DNA of 64,000 nucleotides from Narthecium ossifragum (taxonomy: Eukaryota > Streptophyta > Magnoliopsida > Dioscoreales > Nartheciaceae). The position numbers and the translations under genes are program-made. A model generated the notes under the pieces. The model made no database searches and was not told the DNA's origin. It saw nothing but the letters and a program-made list of their open reading frames with translations. Below, one piece after another: positions 45,824 through 57,135 of this stretch. The stretch is taken from assembly GCA_963920575.1 (NCBI GenBank), contig OY986967.1:14750061-14814060 (forward strand). Reading direction: 5' to 3'. The stretch's first letter is position 1. The number at the start of each line of letters is the position of its first letter.

Positions 45824-48318
45824 TGTGAGGACCCGTCCCTCTACTCCTGGGTCGACCGGCTGGGTCGGGCCCGTGGCTCGTTGGTTTGTTTCGCGTCGAG
45901 CGCGCGATCTGGTGGATCGCATTGTTTCTTGGACCGCAAGGGCAATTTGATAAATTGCGCCTTGTTGGTTTGTTTCACACTCGCGTGTGTACACACTGAC
46001 CTTATCTGTGTTCGTGTTTGTTAGAATGGCTAGGTGAACCCGAGATCGGAAGATCTGAGCTTGGGCTTGTGTTTTAGCCCAAGTTTGCCTTTTTGGGCGA
46101 AGGAGATCGATCTGGATTGCTAATGAGATCGATCTGGCCTTGCTAGCCAGATCGATCTGACATGCTTTGGAGATCGATCGCTTAGTGCAGAAGGTTTTGG
46201 GGCTGTTTGCGGCTCGGGAGAGATCGATCGCTCGTAGGAGCGATCGATCGGACTCGTGATCAAACAGTCGGTGGGTTTTTCTCTTCCGCGATGACGGCAA
46301 CCGACCGTCGTTTTCCCCTGTCAGGGGAGGGAGGACTTTCCCTCCCCTCCCCCCGGCTTTCCTCCGGCTTTCCTAGCTTTCCCCCGAGCCTTCCCTTCTT
46401 CTTCTTCCCTTCTCTTCTCTTCTCTTCTTCTTCTTCCTTCCTCTTCTTTCCCGCGGTGCTCTGTTTCTTCTCTTCTCCGCCGGCGAGCTTCTTCTTCGCC
46501 GTTCTCCCTCCTTCGACCACCAAATTGGGTGTTCTAAAGCTTGTTGGATTCGTGGAGACGAGAGGAACGTTTCTGAGGTGGTTTGAGGTCGTGTTGGTGA
46601 CTGGTTTGCGAGGGATCAACCGAGGAATGCGCAGTTGGGTAGGTTCTTCTACCTACGAGTGTTCTTAAGTGGGTTTCGCGTGATCCAGCCGTTGGATCTA
46701 TTGATCTTCGTGCTTGTAGATGTTTCTTGCCTATTAGAATAACTGATCTAAGTTTCATGTTAATCAGTTGGGATTTGAGTAGGTTTTATGCATGATTAAG
46801 CTCGGATTCTCTGTTTTTCTGCTAATCTTGAGAAACAGCCGGCTTGCGGCGCGTTTTCCAGCCGGCATATATGTGATCTTGGGTTTTCATAAATATAAGA
46901 GATGTAGATCTCTTCGTTAGCTTTCTAGTCCATCTTGTTTCGTATTTTTCCTATTTTCCTACGAATTGTTATGATTTTCGCACTGGAGGGCTGCGTTGCA
47001 GCAATTAATTAGAAAGTTAGTTTTGATTAGTGGTTTTCATTAGCGTTTTCCCGTTAATCCAACCGTTGGATGATTCTGGATTTTGGATATGTTGATCCGT
47101 ACATGTAGCTCTACTGGTGGCTAAGTTGGATCTGGAATCCGACGTCGTTTGGATGTCAGATCGATCAGATCAAATAGCCTCTAGTAGAGAACATTTGGTA
47201 TTTTAAATATAATATTATATGTCGAATTATAATGTTATATTTCTACTGTTCATGAGCGGTTTTCGGGGTTGCTTCCCGTTGCAGGAGTCTGCGGTCGACG
47301 GTCGTGGTACCGTCGTAATACCGGGACCCGTTGCGGATCGGCTGGCAGCGGTCAGTAGTACCGCTGCAGCGATCCGGTTGACTTATATGATATTTGTCAT
47401 ACTGTTGCATGCCTATCTCCTGTTTGTGTATGTCATAGCATGCATTGTTGATTGTGCATTAGTTGCATTGGTTAAGGCGTGGGTGATCTCTGGGTCGCCG
47501 TCCCGAGGCTGGAAGCTCGGACTTAGCCCTAGGACTGGGGTTGGGTAGTTTGGACCCGGTTTGAATGGTAGTGTCCAGTCGATTCGATGATAGGCTTAGA
47601 TGACTGGAGCACTTGTGCTTGATGATTGTAGAGGTCGTGTCGGCCTCGAGTCGGAGGCTGAGGTGTAGCCGGTGTTCCACTGTGTCGACTCTTGAGTGGT
47701 GAAAACGGCCCCCTCAGCGGTGCCCTTTCCCGCCTGCAGTGCCGGTTATCTGCATGTGAGTCAGCAGTGTTTGTTGAGCTTACTGTGTGCTGCTCCTGGG
47801 CACCAGGGACACGCGGTGGGGTTATGTGACCCCTGTATACACCCAGATCCTACTTGAGGGCGACACTGTTGCGTTCCCCCTTCCTTCTGTGTGTCGTAGT
47901 GTAGATCCCTACTGAGCTTAGTGCTCACACCTACCCGGGGCTGCGTTTTGCAGGTGCAGGCGTCGGTTCTTCTTCTTTGGCCCCTACCGGGCAGTTGGTC
48001 GGCGGTGCGGCGGCGCCTGGTGGACTTTGAGAGGTGGTGATCATTTACCGTTTTTACCCTTATGTTAGATAGTCTCCTACGGGAGTAATGTTGTAATTGA
48101 TCTTCCCCTCTCCGAGGATTTGTATAATCAACACTTTGAGTTTTAAATCTGAGGTTCGAGGTTTTGCTAATTAATATTGTTTTAATTGAGGGTGTTTTGG
48201 TGAATTGCTAGGGAGACCAATAGGTTAGAGGGAACCCTCGTCGTTCTTTTTCCGCGTTGGTTAGGTTCCGGTTCGCGTCGCCCGGCCCGGTTGGGCTTTC
48301 GCGGGTCAGGGCGCGACA
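45824..48318 (+). mobile_element. Solo LTR, family F, plus orientation, TSD GGGGT
   Basis: TGTGAGGACCCGTCC at 45824 to GGGCGCGACA at 48318, 2,495 bp, with perfect TSD GGGGT at 45819-45823 and 48319-48323. Six GATCGATC words occur at 46104-46255, including AGCGATCGATCGGAC. It is collinear with 12980-10734 but longer, with extra sequence in the first ~150 bp. ORFs inside are not conserved in the other copy. Confidence 0.95.
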
Positions 48319-48332
48319 GGGGTGGCCGCGTG

Positions 48333-48534
48333 TCGGTGGAGTGGAGAGATGTCGGGGGTGGCGCACGTCGAGGGTGGGCACGCATTGGTGGAGTTGAGAG
48401 GGGGAGGGGGTCGGTGGAGTGGAGAGACGTCAGGGGTGGCCGCGCGTTGGTGGAGTGGAGAGGGGGAGGGGGTCGGTGGAGTGGAGAGACGTCGGGGGTG
48501 GCCGCGCGTCGGTGGAGTGGAGAGGGGGAGGGGG
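48333..48534 (+). repeat. G-rich minisatellite, 62-78 bp units
   Basis: Units start at 48333, 48411 and 48473 (TCGGTGGAGTGGAGAGA). The same sequence begins left of the F insertion near 45800. The strand has G-runs (GGGGGAGGGGG) with G-quadruplex potential. Confidence 0.88.
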
Positions 48535-48755
48535 GTTGCCGTGGGTGGCCGCAGCTTCACCGGAGAAAGAGGGAAGGAGTGGGTTGCGGCCCTTGCGAGG
48601 TAGCTCAGGAGGAAGGAGGAGAAGGCGGGTGGACCGGTAGAGCAATTGTAGAATGACCCTGCTTAGTTAGACCTTGAACAATGTATGTACTGTACATATT
48701 ATATTTATATTGCCAATATTTTTTAATCATTTATGCTCTCATGATTCTGTTGCAG

Positions 48756-48832
48756 GTTGTATTTTGGATGTCACGGGCGCGATTCTCCATCAAGATAGAG
48801 ACATACACTCTCAAACGCATTATCGGTAGAAG
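48756..48832 (+). pseudogene. Exon-like gene fragment
   Basis: A 77-bp stretch preceded by TTGCAG and followed by GTTAG. One frame is open (SIKIETYTLKRIIGR). The source is unknown; it is probably a captured exon inside the Helitron-like element. Confidence 0.4.
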
Positions 48833-48855
48833 GTTAGAGAAGCCATAGTGGTTAC

Positions 48856-50679
48856 TGATGTCGCTCAAATGTGTCACGCACAGTGGTCGCGGTGCAGTAC
48901 AACATAAGAGAGGTCGAATCCCACAGAGAGACAAACAGGAAAGATCCAGAAATACATATAATAATATATTGAAGACAATGAAGAAAGCTAACTAAATTAA
49001 ATTAGATCAAAGGATTAATGATAATGTAATGTTAACTAAAGAAATCAGGCTTTTGATAAGGCTAGGCTTCAGGAATCACTTCACTCGGATTTAGGTTCTT
49101 CTCTTCTCAATGGTTCATATAATACTCAGTTAAGGGATTCACATCCCAATCGCCTTAACCGGAAGATATAGAATTATGAATCTGATAAAATATAAATGTC
49201 TCTTCTTATGATTGGTTCTTCCTTTTTATAGTTCTAACTTCATCCAACCAAACCTAAGAATACACGATACCGGCTGTCACTACAGGCAACGCGTAGCAAA
49301 AGTTCATTGGGACAAAGCCCTAACTCTATCTAACCGGATCTCTAAGAATACACAATACCAACTCTTACAATCGGCAATGCATAGCAAAGATTTCACGGGA
49401 TAGAGCCCTAACCTTGTCTTACCAGATCCCTAAGAATATACAATATCAGCTGTCACTACGGGCAATGCGTAGCAAAGGTCTCGCAAGACTCGGTAGGAGA
49501 ATCAAAAGAGAAGACTATGGGATTATAAGATCATGAAAGAAGCATGACTGGATTCATAATATTAATCATCCACATAGAAATCTATAATCTGAAAATAATA
49601 TTTGAAGATCCAATACATAGAAAAGAGTTTAACAATGAAGATTAAAAACTATGAACCATTGTTGGAGAAGAAACCCTAATCCTCGCTAGATCATCCATCC
49701 GCCATGCCCCCGGATTACTCGGCCATGGATGGAGATATCTTCATCTTTTTCCTTTGGGAAACGTCCAGAAAGAGCCTCCAAAAACGTCCAAGAAGTCCCC
49801 CTTCATTAACCCTAAGTATGTCAATTTATAGCCCCAAATCTCTCCATCCACGGATTAGATCTGAACCGTAGGTTTTCTTCACTGGAAAAGTCGGATCGAT
49901 CCCTCCCAGGGTGTCGGATCGATCCCTCGCATTAAAACTTCAACTTCTGACTTCGCCCGGGTCCGATCGATCGGACTAAGGGTGTCGGATCGATCGGTTT
50001 CGTAAAAATCCTCCGTCTCTGGCTATTCCCGAGTCCGATCGATGGATGGATCGATCGAACTGTATTCCTCTAGAAAGCATACGTTCTGTCAACCTTTAAT
50101 TCCCAAGTCCGATCGATCGGACTATGGGTGTTGGATCGATCGGTTGCGTAAAAATCAGCTGTTTTTGACTATTCCCGAGTCCGATCGATCGGATTTTAGG
50201 TGTCCGATCGATCGGACCCCTTAGGAGGGATAGAGGGATCGATCAGATCCCTTATGGCTGAAAAATATATGTTCTGTCACGTTTCTGCATAGTCCGATCG
50301 GGTGTCGGATCGATCGGACTTCGAGCTTATTTTCTGTCCTGCCATTCAGACTGCGCCATCGGTACTAAAATTACCGTAACTTCGTCTATGAAACTCGGAA
50401 TCACGAACCATAAAATTCTCCAGAATCTAGACTTCAAGAGCTTTCCAACCATATATGGCATATCATCTGGTTCTTCATGAACAGGTACAGATTAATTTTT
50501 GAAGTTGATCCGTATACTCTTTTCAGCTTCTTTTAACCCCAATTTCCTGCATTTTCCAAACAACCATGTGAAGCAACATATAGATGTAAAAATAGTAATA
50601 AAGATGTTGATTAAGGATAATAATCTAGCAATTGAGATGGTTATAAGACTGTTCAGAGTGTACTTTCATGCACTCATCA
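48856..50679 (-). mobile_element. Solo LTR, family B, minus orientation, TSD GTTAC
   Basis: On the plus strand it reads TGATGTCGCTCAAATG ... GCACTCATCA, 1,824 bp, with perfect TSD GTTAC at 48851-48855 and 50680-50684. The GATCGATC array is long (49890-50320, at least ten words, many as GTCCGATCGATCGGAC). Its TATA region is degenerate (about 49822-49830). Confidence 0.95.
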
Positions 50680-50684
50680 GTTAC

Positions 50685-51352
50685 GTGCGAGATGGATGTT
50701 AGAGCTTTCTTAATCTCTATTACATACATGTTTTTAGAGTTCCATGAATCACTTAGATAACTTCGGCAAGTTGTGACTTGAAACAAAATGAACCAAAGTT
50801 GGACATATTGGTATCAACTATTATAGTGGAACTTGACTTTTTTTTATGCTTGCGGGTATCTCTTTTACATAGATGTTTCTTAGGTGACTTCGGCATATTG
50901 GCTGTCTTAGGAATAAGTTATACCTAGAGAACTAGATTTTTACATGTTATCAAAGCTTATTCTGTTAAGATTTTGGATTGATGATGGTAATCATCTAACT
51001 GTTGGATTTTCTGATCCAGGGCCACGCATCAATGAAGTGGTGGTGGTGTTGTGGGAATGCTTGGAGCTAGAGTTAAAAAGAGAAAAAACCAACGATTAGA
51101 TTTTGCTAGCCCTGGAGTTGGATTATTGTGAAATTAGAATATCTGTATTTTTGTTTTTTCTTTGAAGTTGTGGTTTGTGAGGGATAATGTTGTATTTGAG
51201 GATACTATGGTTTGTAAAGTTTGTGGGGACAAGGTTTGCCCCGGGGACAAAGTTTGTGAGGGATAATGTTGTATTTGAGGGATAATGTTGCACTTATAAG
51301 GTTTGCCTCGGTACAGGTGAGGTTCTACCGAAATTTTTTGAAAAAACTCTAT
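50685..51352 (+). pseudogene. Helitron-like interior with terminal-exon-like fragment (51020-51099)
   Basis: 51020-51099 is preceded by CTGATCCAG and reads PRINEVVVVLWECLELELK... to a TAG stop, resembling a last coding exon. The source gene is unknown. 51150-51310 has a two-fold repeat 'gtttgtgagggataatgttg'. Confidence 0.4.
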
Positions 51353-51384
51353 ATATCCGTGACGTAGGCACGGACATTCCCTAG

Positions 51385-51531
51385 TTCATATATACGAGAA
51401 AGCATATTTATTGTATATGTTATTAATACTACAGCACTATACGCATGACAGGCAAAACTTTTTGATCCTCCATTGTGATTGGCATGCTCTTGACGGCTCG
51501 CCTTAGCCTAACGACTTCTAATCTATATTGA
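51385..51531 (+). repeat. 147-bp direct repeat, right copy
   Basis: See 42837-42983. The right copy begins at the first base after CTAG. Confidence 0.9.
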
Positions 51532-51896
51532 TAATACAACAACATATGATATTAGCGGAAGTAAATCACTAAATGTATAAACTGTGGTCTTTATTTGTAT
51601 AGGTATTAGTAACTCTACAGCTTCTAAGTACTAAACTTCAACTAGATCTCCAAATTGTATGCGGTCTAGGGTCTCCGGAACCGCACTGCCTATATGGATA
51701 GCTGTTTTGTTCCCATAAAAAATTATGCCTCCGAACGGCACCGATATTCCTCTAGCAAGCCACCTAATTTGTTCATTATCCAATCCTTTTCAATGTTCCT
51801 TGTTCCTTACTCCGACAACACATATTTGAGCTATATGGACAGTATAAAATAACATTTAGCATCCAAACATTGCATAGACATATTACAAAGAACCCT
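51532..51896. other. No feature recognised
   Basis: AT-rich, non-coding, with no similarity seen to other parts of the window. Confidence 0.5.
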
Positions 51897-52043
51897 GATT
51901 GGGGTACATGCCACGTGAGCATGTGCATTGCACATGCCCACGTGGCATGTACCCCAATCGTTGGATTGAATCGGGATGTGTGCCCAATTCAATCCAACGG
52001 TTATGATTTGTGTACATGGGTACATCCCATGTACACAAATCAT
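51897..52043. repeat. Three consecutive stem-loops
   Basis: Stem 1: 51897-51917 pairs perfectly with 51939-51959 (21 bp, GATTGGGGTACATGCC...CACGTG), and the loop itself is an inverted repeat (51919-51927 with 51929-51937), giving an almost continuous 63-bp palindrome. Stem 2: 51959-51971 with 51987-51999 (13 bp). Stem 3: 52003-52020 with 52026-52043 (18 bp, 5-nt loop). The three are adjacent with 0-3 bp between them. There is no coding potential. It could be a small foldback transposon or a hairpin-RNA locus. Confidence 0.92.
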
Positions 52044-52936
52044 TTTTGTATTACAAATATCCATCTCTAGTAAACAACAAGCAAGTTAAACCAATGTACA
52101 AATAAAAGACATGCATCTATAACTTCTATTTTAGCATTTCTCCATATGATCAGTTGAAAATTCCATAAAGATTACACTCAAAAGATTAAACGGTTCTCAT
52201 CTTTGTTGCAGATCCAACTAATTTCTACAAGGTGCTGCTGAAATCGTTTGACCTCCTTATGCACAAGTGAGTTGATTCACTGTCATTTCACCACCTACAA
52301 TATCACAATCAACTGTCCTATTTATCGACAAAAATGACAATATCAGTAGTTACACATCAGTGATGAAGCTGATGTGCAAATGGTTTCTCGAGCAACAAAT
52401 CCTAGAGCATCAAAATTTTAAAAGAGATCCCTTTGCAAAAACATCTATCCGACAATAGTTCTAATCAAATCAGTACAAATGCACAGAATATATAGTGATC
52501 TATGGTTAGATTGTACACTTAAGATCAGGCAACTGTCAGCAATAGTTGTCATACAACCGTCCGCAAATTCCACAAATATATTAAAAATATAATCATTACA
52601 GTTGTTGGGGCACGTGAGGTCACAATTCATCCAACAATTGTCATACGTGACATCACATAATTTATACCTGACCGAAATTTACAAGTTTAAATGATCATCA
52701 AAATCTCCTTAATTCGAAGAATATAATTTTACGTGCACTTTACTCGTAAGCCTTCCAAGCTCGTGTGCCGGACTGGTTCGGCCGAAGGACTGGCGTGAAG
52801 GTTCCCTTGGGCTTAGACTACTTCTTCCTGATGTTTGCGGAAAAGGAGAAGAGTCCCGACACTTGGGTGTAGCTCGAGTCTTCCAGGTGGGGGAGTCGGA
52901 GTAGTCAGCTCTGACTCGAGATGGCGCGGTGTGATA
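52044..52936. other. No gene recognised
   Basis: AT-rich to about 52730, then a more balanced stretch (52740-52936) with a 77-codon minus frame that I do not recognise. It may be part of the 3' region of the copia element that starts here. Confidence 0.4.
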
Positions 52937-53731
52937 GTCCAAGTTGGGGTGGTCTATTGGACCTTTAATAAATAATCGATGAGTGAAAAACCTAGGTAGG
53001 AGGAGTCTAAGAACTCGTATGCTTGTAAATGAAATGAATGATAAAGAAATAAGTAATTAGAAGGATATGAGTAAGGAATAGATAGATTGCACCAGATTTT
53101 TATAATGGTTCGGTCAACCTGACCTACGCCCACTTCACTCAAGGCCCTCCTTGAGCTTCTACTACTTGCAAGACTTCTTACAAGCTTTCCACCAAGCTTC
53201 CGGGTGCTTGGCAACCTTACAATCTCCCCCCAAGACCTCTTGGGTATCCTCCAAGTCACTCTTGAATATCTCTCAAAGACTACTTCACTTCTTGAAGCAG
53301 TTTTACAAAGATTAAAGCTCTCAACAAAGGAAAACAAAAGATAAACTTGCTACAGTGTATACCAATAATCTCCTTGGTCTTTCTACAAGTTTTCAGCATC
53401 TTCCCTCTTATACTTGAGCTTCCAAGCCTTCCAAAATAGCTCCCAACAGCTATTTTGCTCTTCTCCAACAGCTCTCCAACTGCTATATTTTTGACTGGCG
53501 GTCGACTGTCGCATAGTCTGCCACATCGTCCATTGCGCTCAAACTATAGCCATGATCGACCGCCGCATCAGCCTTCAAGCTTCACGGTCAACCTTCACAT
53601 CGACTGTCACATCGACCGTCAGCTTCTATGAGAAAATAATGCTTTCAGGGTGGACACCTCGTTCGACCGTCGCTTCTCCAAATCAAGTCACATAGGTCGC
53701 AGTCGATCGGTGCATCGACCGCCACATCATC
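52937..53731 (-). repeat. Copia 3' LTR, partial
   Basis: Matches 59137-59467 over its left part. Further right (53490-53720) it holds GGTCGAC/GTCGACC-type words (for example GGCGGTCGACTGTC, ATCGACCGTC). Cut at 53731 by a D LTR. Confidence 0.6.
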
Positions 53732-55150
53732 TGATGAATAAAGTTTATATCTCGCAAGTATAGGAATCGGTGAAAATAATTTAAAAGCAAGACGAGTATC
53801 GTACCCACAGATATTTGTAGATATTATTAGGGTAAAACACTAAAGAAGAACAAAAGGTAAAGACTTAAAAAAAGTGATAGAAATATGATAGATGAAGACT
53901 AAGGTTCCGATTTCACTATAACATCCTCATTCTATGCATTGAATCAGCAAAATGTCAATTTAATTCCAAGGGTTCGTTCTTCTAGTATGATAATTCATTC
54001 GACTGCGGTGTCACCAAGTACCCTTAATTAACCCTAGCTAATGTCAATAAAAAATCCATTAAATTATGAAGAACACTCATGAACCAAGAATTGTCTAAGC
54101 TTGAACTTGGCTTTGACATGAACTCATGCATTCATAGATCGTGTAAAATTAAGAATGAACCCTTACCTAATCTCACATAAAACAATCTACAATAGTTCTA
54201 TTGGCCAGATAAAAGTATCAAGATCTCAGTTATAATAATGAATGTAACAAGGAATATAAATTGATTAAAAAATAAATTGATTCAACGACATAGAATGATT
54301 CAGTTAGACTACATCAGTTCCTTAGCAAAGAAACTATCACTCATGTTCATCATGAATACAACCAAAGTGTTCAAAATAAATAAATAAAGAAGAAGGAAAC
54401 CCAAAACCAAACTATCTGCTTTCCTCCTTGAAAACCACTCCCGAATTATTGCCTTTGATAACCTTAAGTGCACTATATATAGCCTCCAAACTTCTCAAAC
54501 TCAAATTAAATCTGGGCCCTTTATTTTTCTCTTCCGTCAAACAAAAGATCGAACTTTTCATCCTGTATAGTTGGATGCGCCTGAGGAAGATTGATCTTTT
54601 TAAAGGGGAAGATTGATCTTTTGAAAAGGTACTCTCTGTCAGCTTCAGCTTCATAAGCGATTAATCTTCTATAGGGAGAAGATCGATCTTCTTGTCTCAA
54701 AAATAACTTCAGTTTCAGAAGAGATTACACTTCTTGTCTCAAAAATCACTTCAGTTTCAGAAGAGATCGATCTTCTATAGAGAACATATAGAAGATCGAT
54801 CCTTTGAAATCATGCTCTCTGTCAACATAAAGATCGATCCTTTAAAATCATGCTCTCTGTCAACATAACGATCGATCTTCTTATCCTGTGAAGATCGATT
54901 TTTTAATTCTTACATTTCAGCTTCCTTTTCAGCACTACGTCATTGGCAGTAAAACATGCCGTAACTTTCTCTAGGAAACTCGGAATCACGAACCGTAAAA
55001 TTCTCTAGAAACTAGACGTCCAAAGCTTTCCAATCATATATGGCACATCATCTGGTTCTTTCTAAGAAGGTACAGTTTAATCTTTGAACTTTACCCATGT
55101 CATCTTTTCATCTTCTTTGCTCCTTTTGATTCCTATTTCCTGCAATTTTC
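53732..55150 (-). mobile_element. LTR of family D, first of two head-to-tail copies, truncated
   Basis: It starts TGATGAATAAAGTTTATATC (D terminus) and follows 37712-39124 to about 55150 ('tttcctgcaattttc'), lacking the last ~130 bp. U3 words are AGATCGATCTT type (54540-54900), unlike the D copy at 37712. The TATA-like 'ctatatatagcc' is at about 54472-54484. Confidence 0.85.
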
Positions 55151-55156
55151 AATAAG

Positions 55157-56520
55157 ATGAGGAATAAATTTTATATCTCGCAAGTATACGAATCGGTGTG
55201 ATCAGTATAGCAGCAAGACGAGTATCGTACCCACAGACATTTGTAGAGACTATTAGAGTAAAACGCTAAAGAACATAGAAGAAAGAAAATAAGGAAGGGA
55301 AAGTAAGAAATATGAAGTATCGAAAATAGAAGATCTAATAATGAATTAAGAAAACAATGGAAATATGATGGATGAATACTAAGGTTCCGATTTGACCATA
55401 ACATCCTCATTCTATGCATTGAATCAACAAAATCTCAATTTAATTCCAAGGGCTCGTTCTTCCAATATGATGATCTGTTCGATCGAGGTCATCACCAAGT
55501 ACCCTCAATTAACCTTAGCTAATGAACCCATAACTAAGTGTTAATCAAGAATCCATTAAACTCTGAAGAACAATTATGAACCAAGAGTTGTCTTAGCTTG
55601 AACCCGGCCTTTACATAAACTCATTCATTCATAGATCCTGCAAGATCAGGGAATGAACCCTCGCCCAATCTCATATAAAACAATGTATAATACTTTTATT
55701 GGTCAGATAAAGGTATTTAAGATCTCAGTTATAATAATGAATGAAACAAGGAAAATAAACTGATTAAAACATTAATTCAATAACATAGAATGATTCAGTT
55801 ATGGCTACATCGGCTCCTTAGCAAAGGGATTAGCCACTCATGTTCATCATGAAAACAACCAAGATATTCATAAGAAAGATAAGAAAGAAAAACCCTAGAT
55901 CTTTATCCGGTCCTCTCCCCTCTTTCTGGCCTTCAAAACTCCTCCAATAGTGCTGGCCGACTCCCCTTCAAACCCTAGAAAGAGTCCTATTTATAACCTT
56001 GAAGTGTCTCCATCCTCGGATTAGATCTAAGCCGTTAATTTTCTTCACTGCGAAGGTAAGATCGATCCTTCCATAGGAGAAGGATCGATCCTTTGATATC
56101 AAAATCTTCAATTTCTGGCTACGTCCGAGGAAGATCGATCCTTTGTAAGAGTAGGATGGATCCTTCTCAGTAGGATGGATCCTTCGATAGGAGAAAGATC
56201 GATCCTTCTTCTCGATGATTTCCTGAATATTCTCGAGTGAAAGGAGGATCGATCCTTCTGTGATCATCTGAAAAGTATACGTTCTGTCAGGTCTGTTTGC
56301 ATAAAAGGATCGATCCTTTTAGGGAACAAGATCGATCCGTCTTTCCTGAGTATTTACTGTTTTGCCATCCAGACTGCGCCATTGGTACTAATATTGCCGT
56401 AATTTTCTCTAGAAAACTCGGAATCACGAACCATAAAATTATCTAGAAACTAGACTTCAAGAGCTTTTCAACCATGTATAGAAGCGTATCTGGTTCATTC
56501 TGAGCAGGTACAGATTCGAT
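55157..56520 (-). mobile_element. LTR of family D, second copy, truncated
   Basis: It begins GAGGAATAAATTTTATATC (terminal TGAT degenerate) and runs to about 56520, also lacking the terminal ~130 bp. GATCGATC array 56060-56335 (AGGATCGATCCTT words); TATA (minus) 55988-55995. Confidence 0.85.
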
Positions 56521-57135
56521 GTTGATATGTGCTATTCAGTTCATAGAAGAAAATTTTCATTAAACTTCCAAAGATTTCAAGTATATTGAAAATTATAAAG
56601 TTTCAAAGCTTCCAAAACCAAAAAGTCAACAAATAAGGTAAAGCTTAATTTTTCACGTTACAATATTTCTCCCCCTTTGACATCATTAAAAAGAAATAGT
56701 GGAGGGGGAAGCAAAAATCAAGTTAAAACATCAATTGAAGAAAAACCTTTTTAGAAAACCAATTAAAAGTTTTAGAATTAAAATCATTTTAAAACGAAAA
56801 GCAATCAAATCTTCACAAAAACAAGTTATCATGAAAGAATTTCTTAAAACATTTCAGCTAAAGTTGAGAAATAACTTTTAGGAAACGGAATAACAAGACA
56901 CAATGGAGGGATCATATATCATTTCATGACTAAAGCATACCTCCATTTCTTTGAGAGTAAGTTGTTATCCCCTATCATATACCTTGAGCTTCCACTTATC
57001 AATTTATTTTTCCTTATCTCCGAATGTAGTCAAGCAAAGGTTAGCAATTTCTTTTTCATACTCATCGGAGTTGCAACTCAAGTCACTTTCTCCATAAGTT
57101 GTCACCATAGCCTTCTTCTTTTTAAACTTTTTCTT
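56521..57135 (-). other. Copia internal remnant with polypurine-like tract
   Basis: No ORF is supported. The minus strand has 'gatgtcaaagggggagaaat' near 56670-56690, typical of the 3' end of SIRE/Tork-type elements. A deletion of all pol genes lies between this tract and gag. Confidence 0.5.

Larger units (their letters stand above)
44843..51384 (+). mobile_element. Helitron-like element with captured gene fragments, nested LTRs and a gap
   Basis: The right end has a 6-bp stem hairpin (TCCGTG 51356-51361 / CACGGA 51369-51374), then CATTCC and CTAG at 51381-51384 followed by T. This is the plant Helitron 3' terminus pattern (hairpin about 10 bp before CTRR, insertion before T). The left end is less certain: 'ctattatataaggaagaac' and 'tataaaacataaag' near 44843-44890 resemble Helitron 5' ends, but the canonical TC is not clear. 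No Rep/helicase is seen, so it would be non-autonomous. It contains exon-like pieces, solo LTRs F and B, and the N gap. Confidence 0.5.

Noticed and set aside
48291..48656. Gly/Trp-repeat ORFs on both strands
   Set aside because: All frames are open because of the G-rich minisatellite; the repeats are DNA-level.
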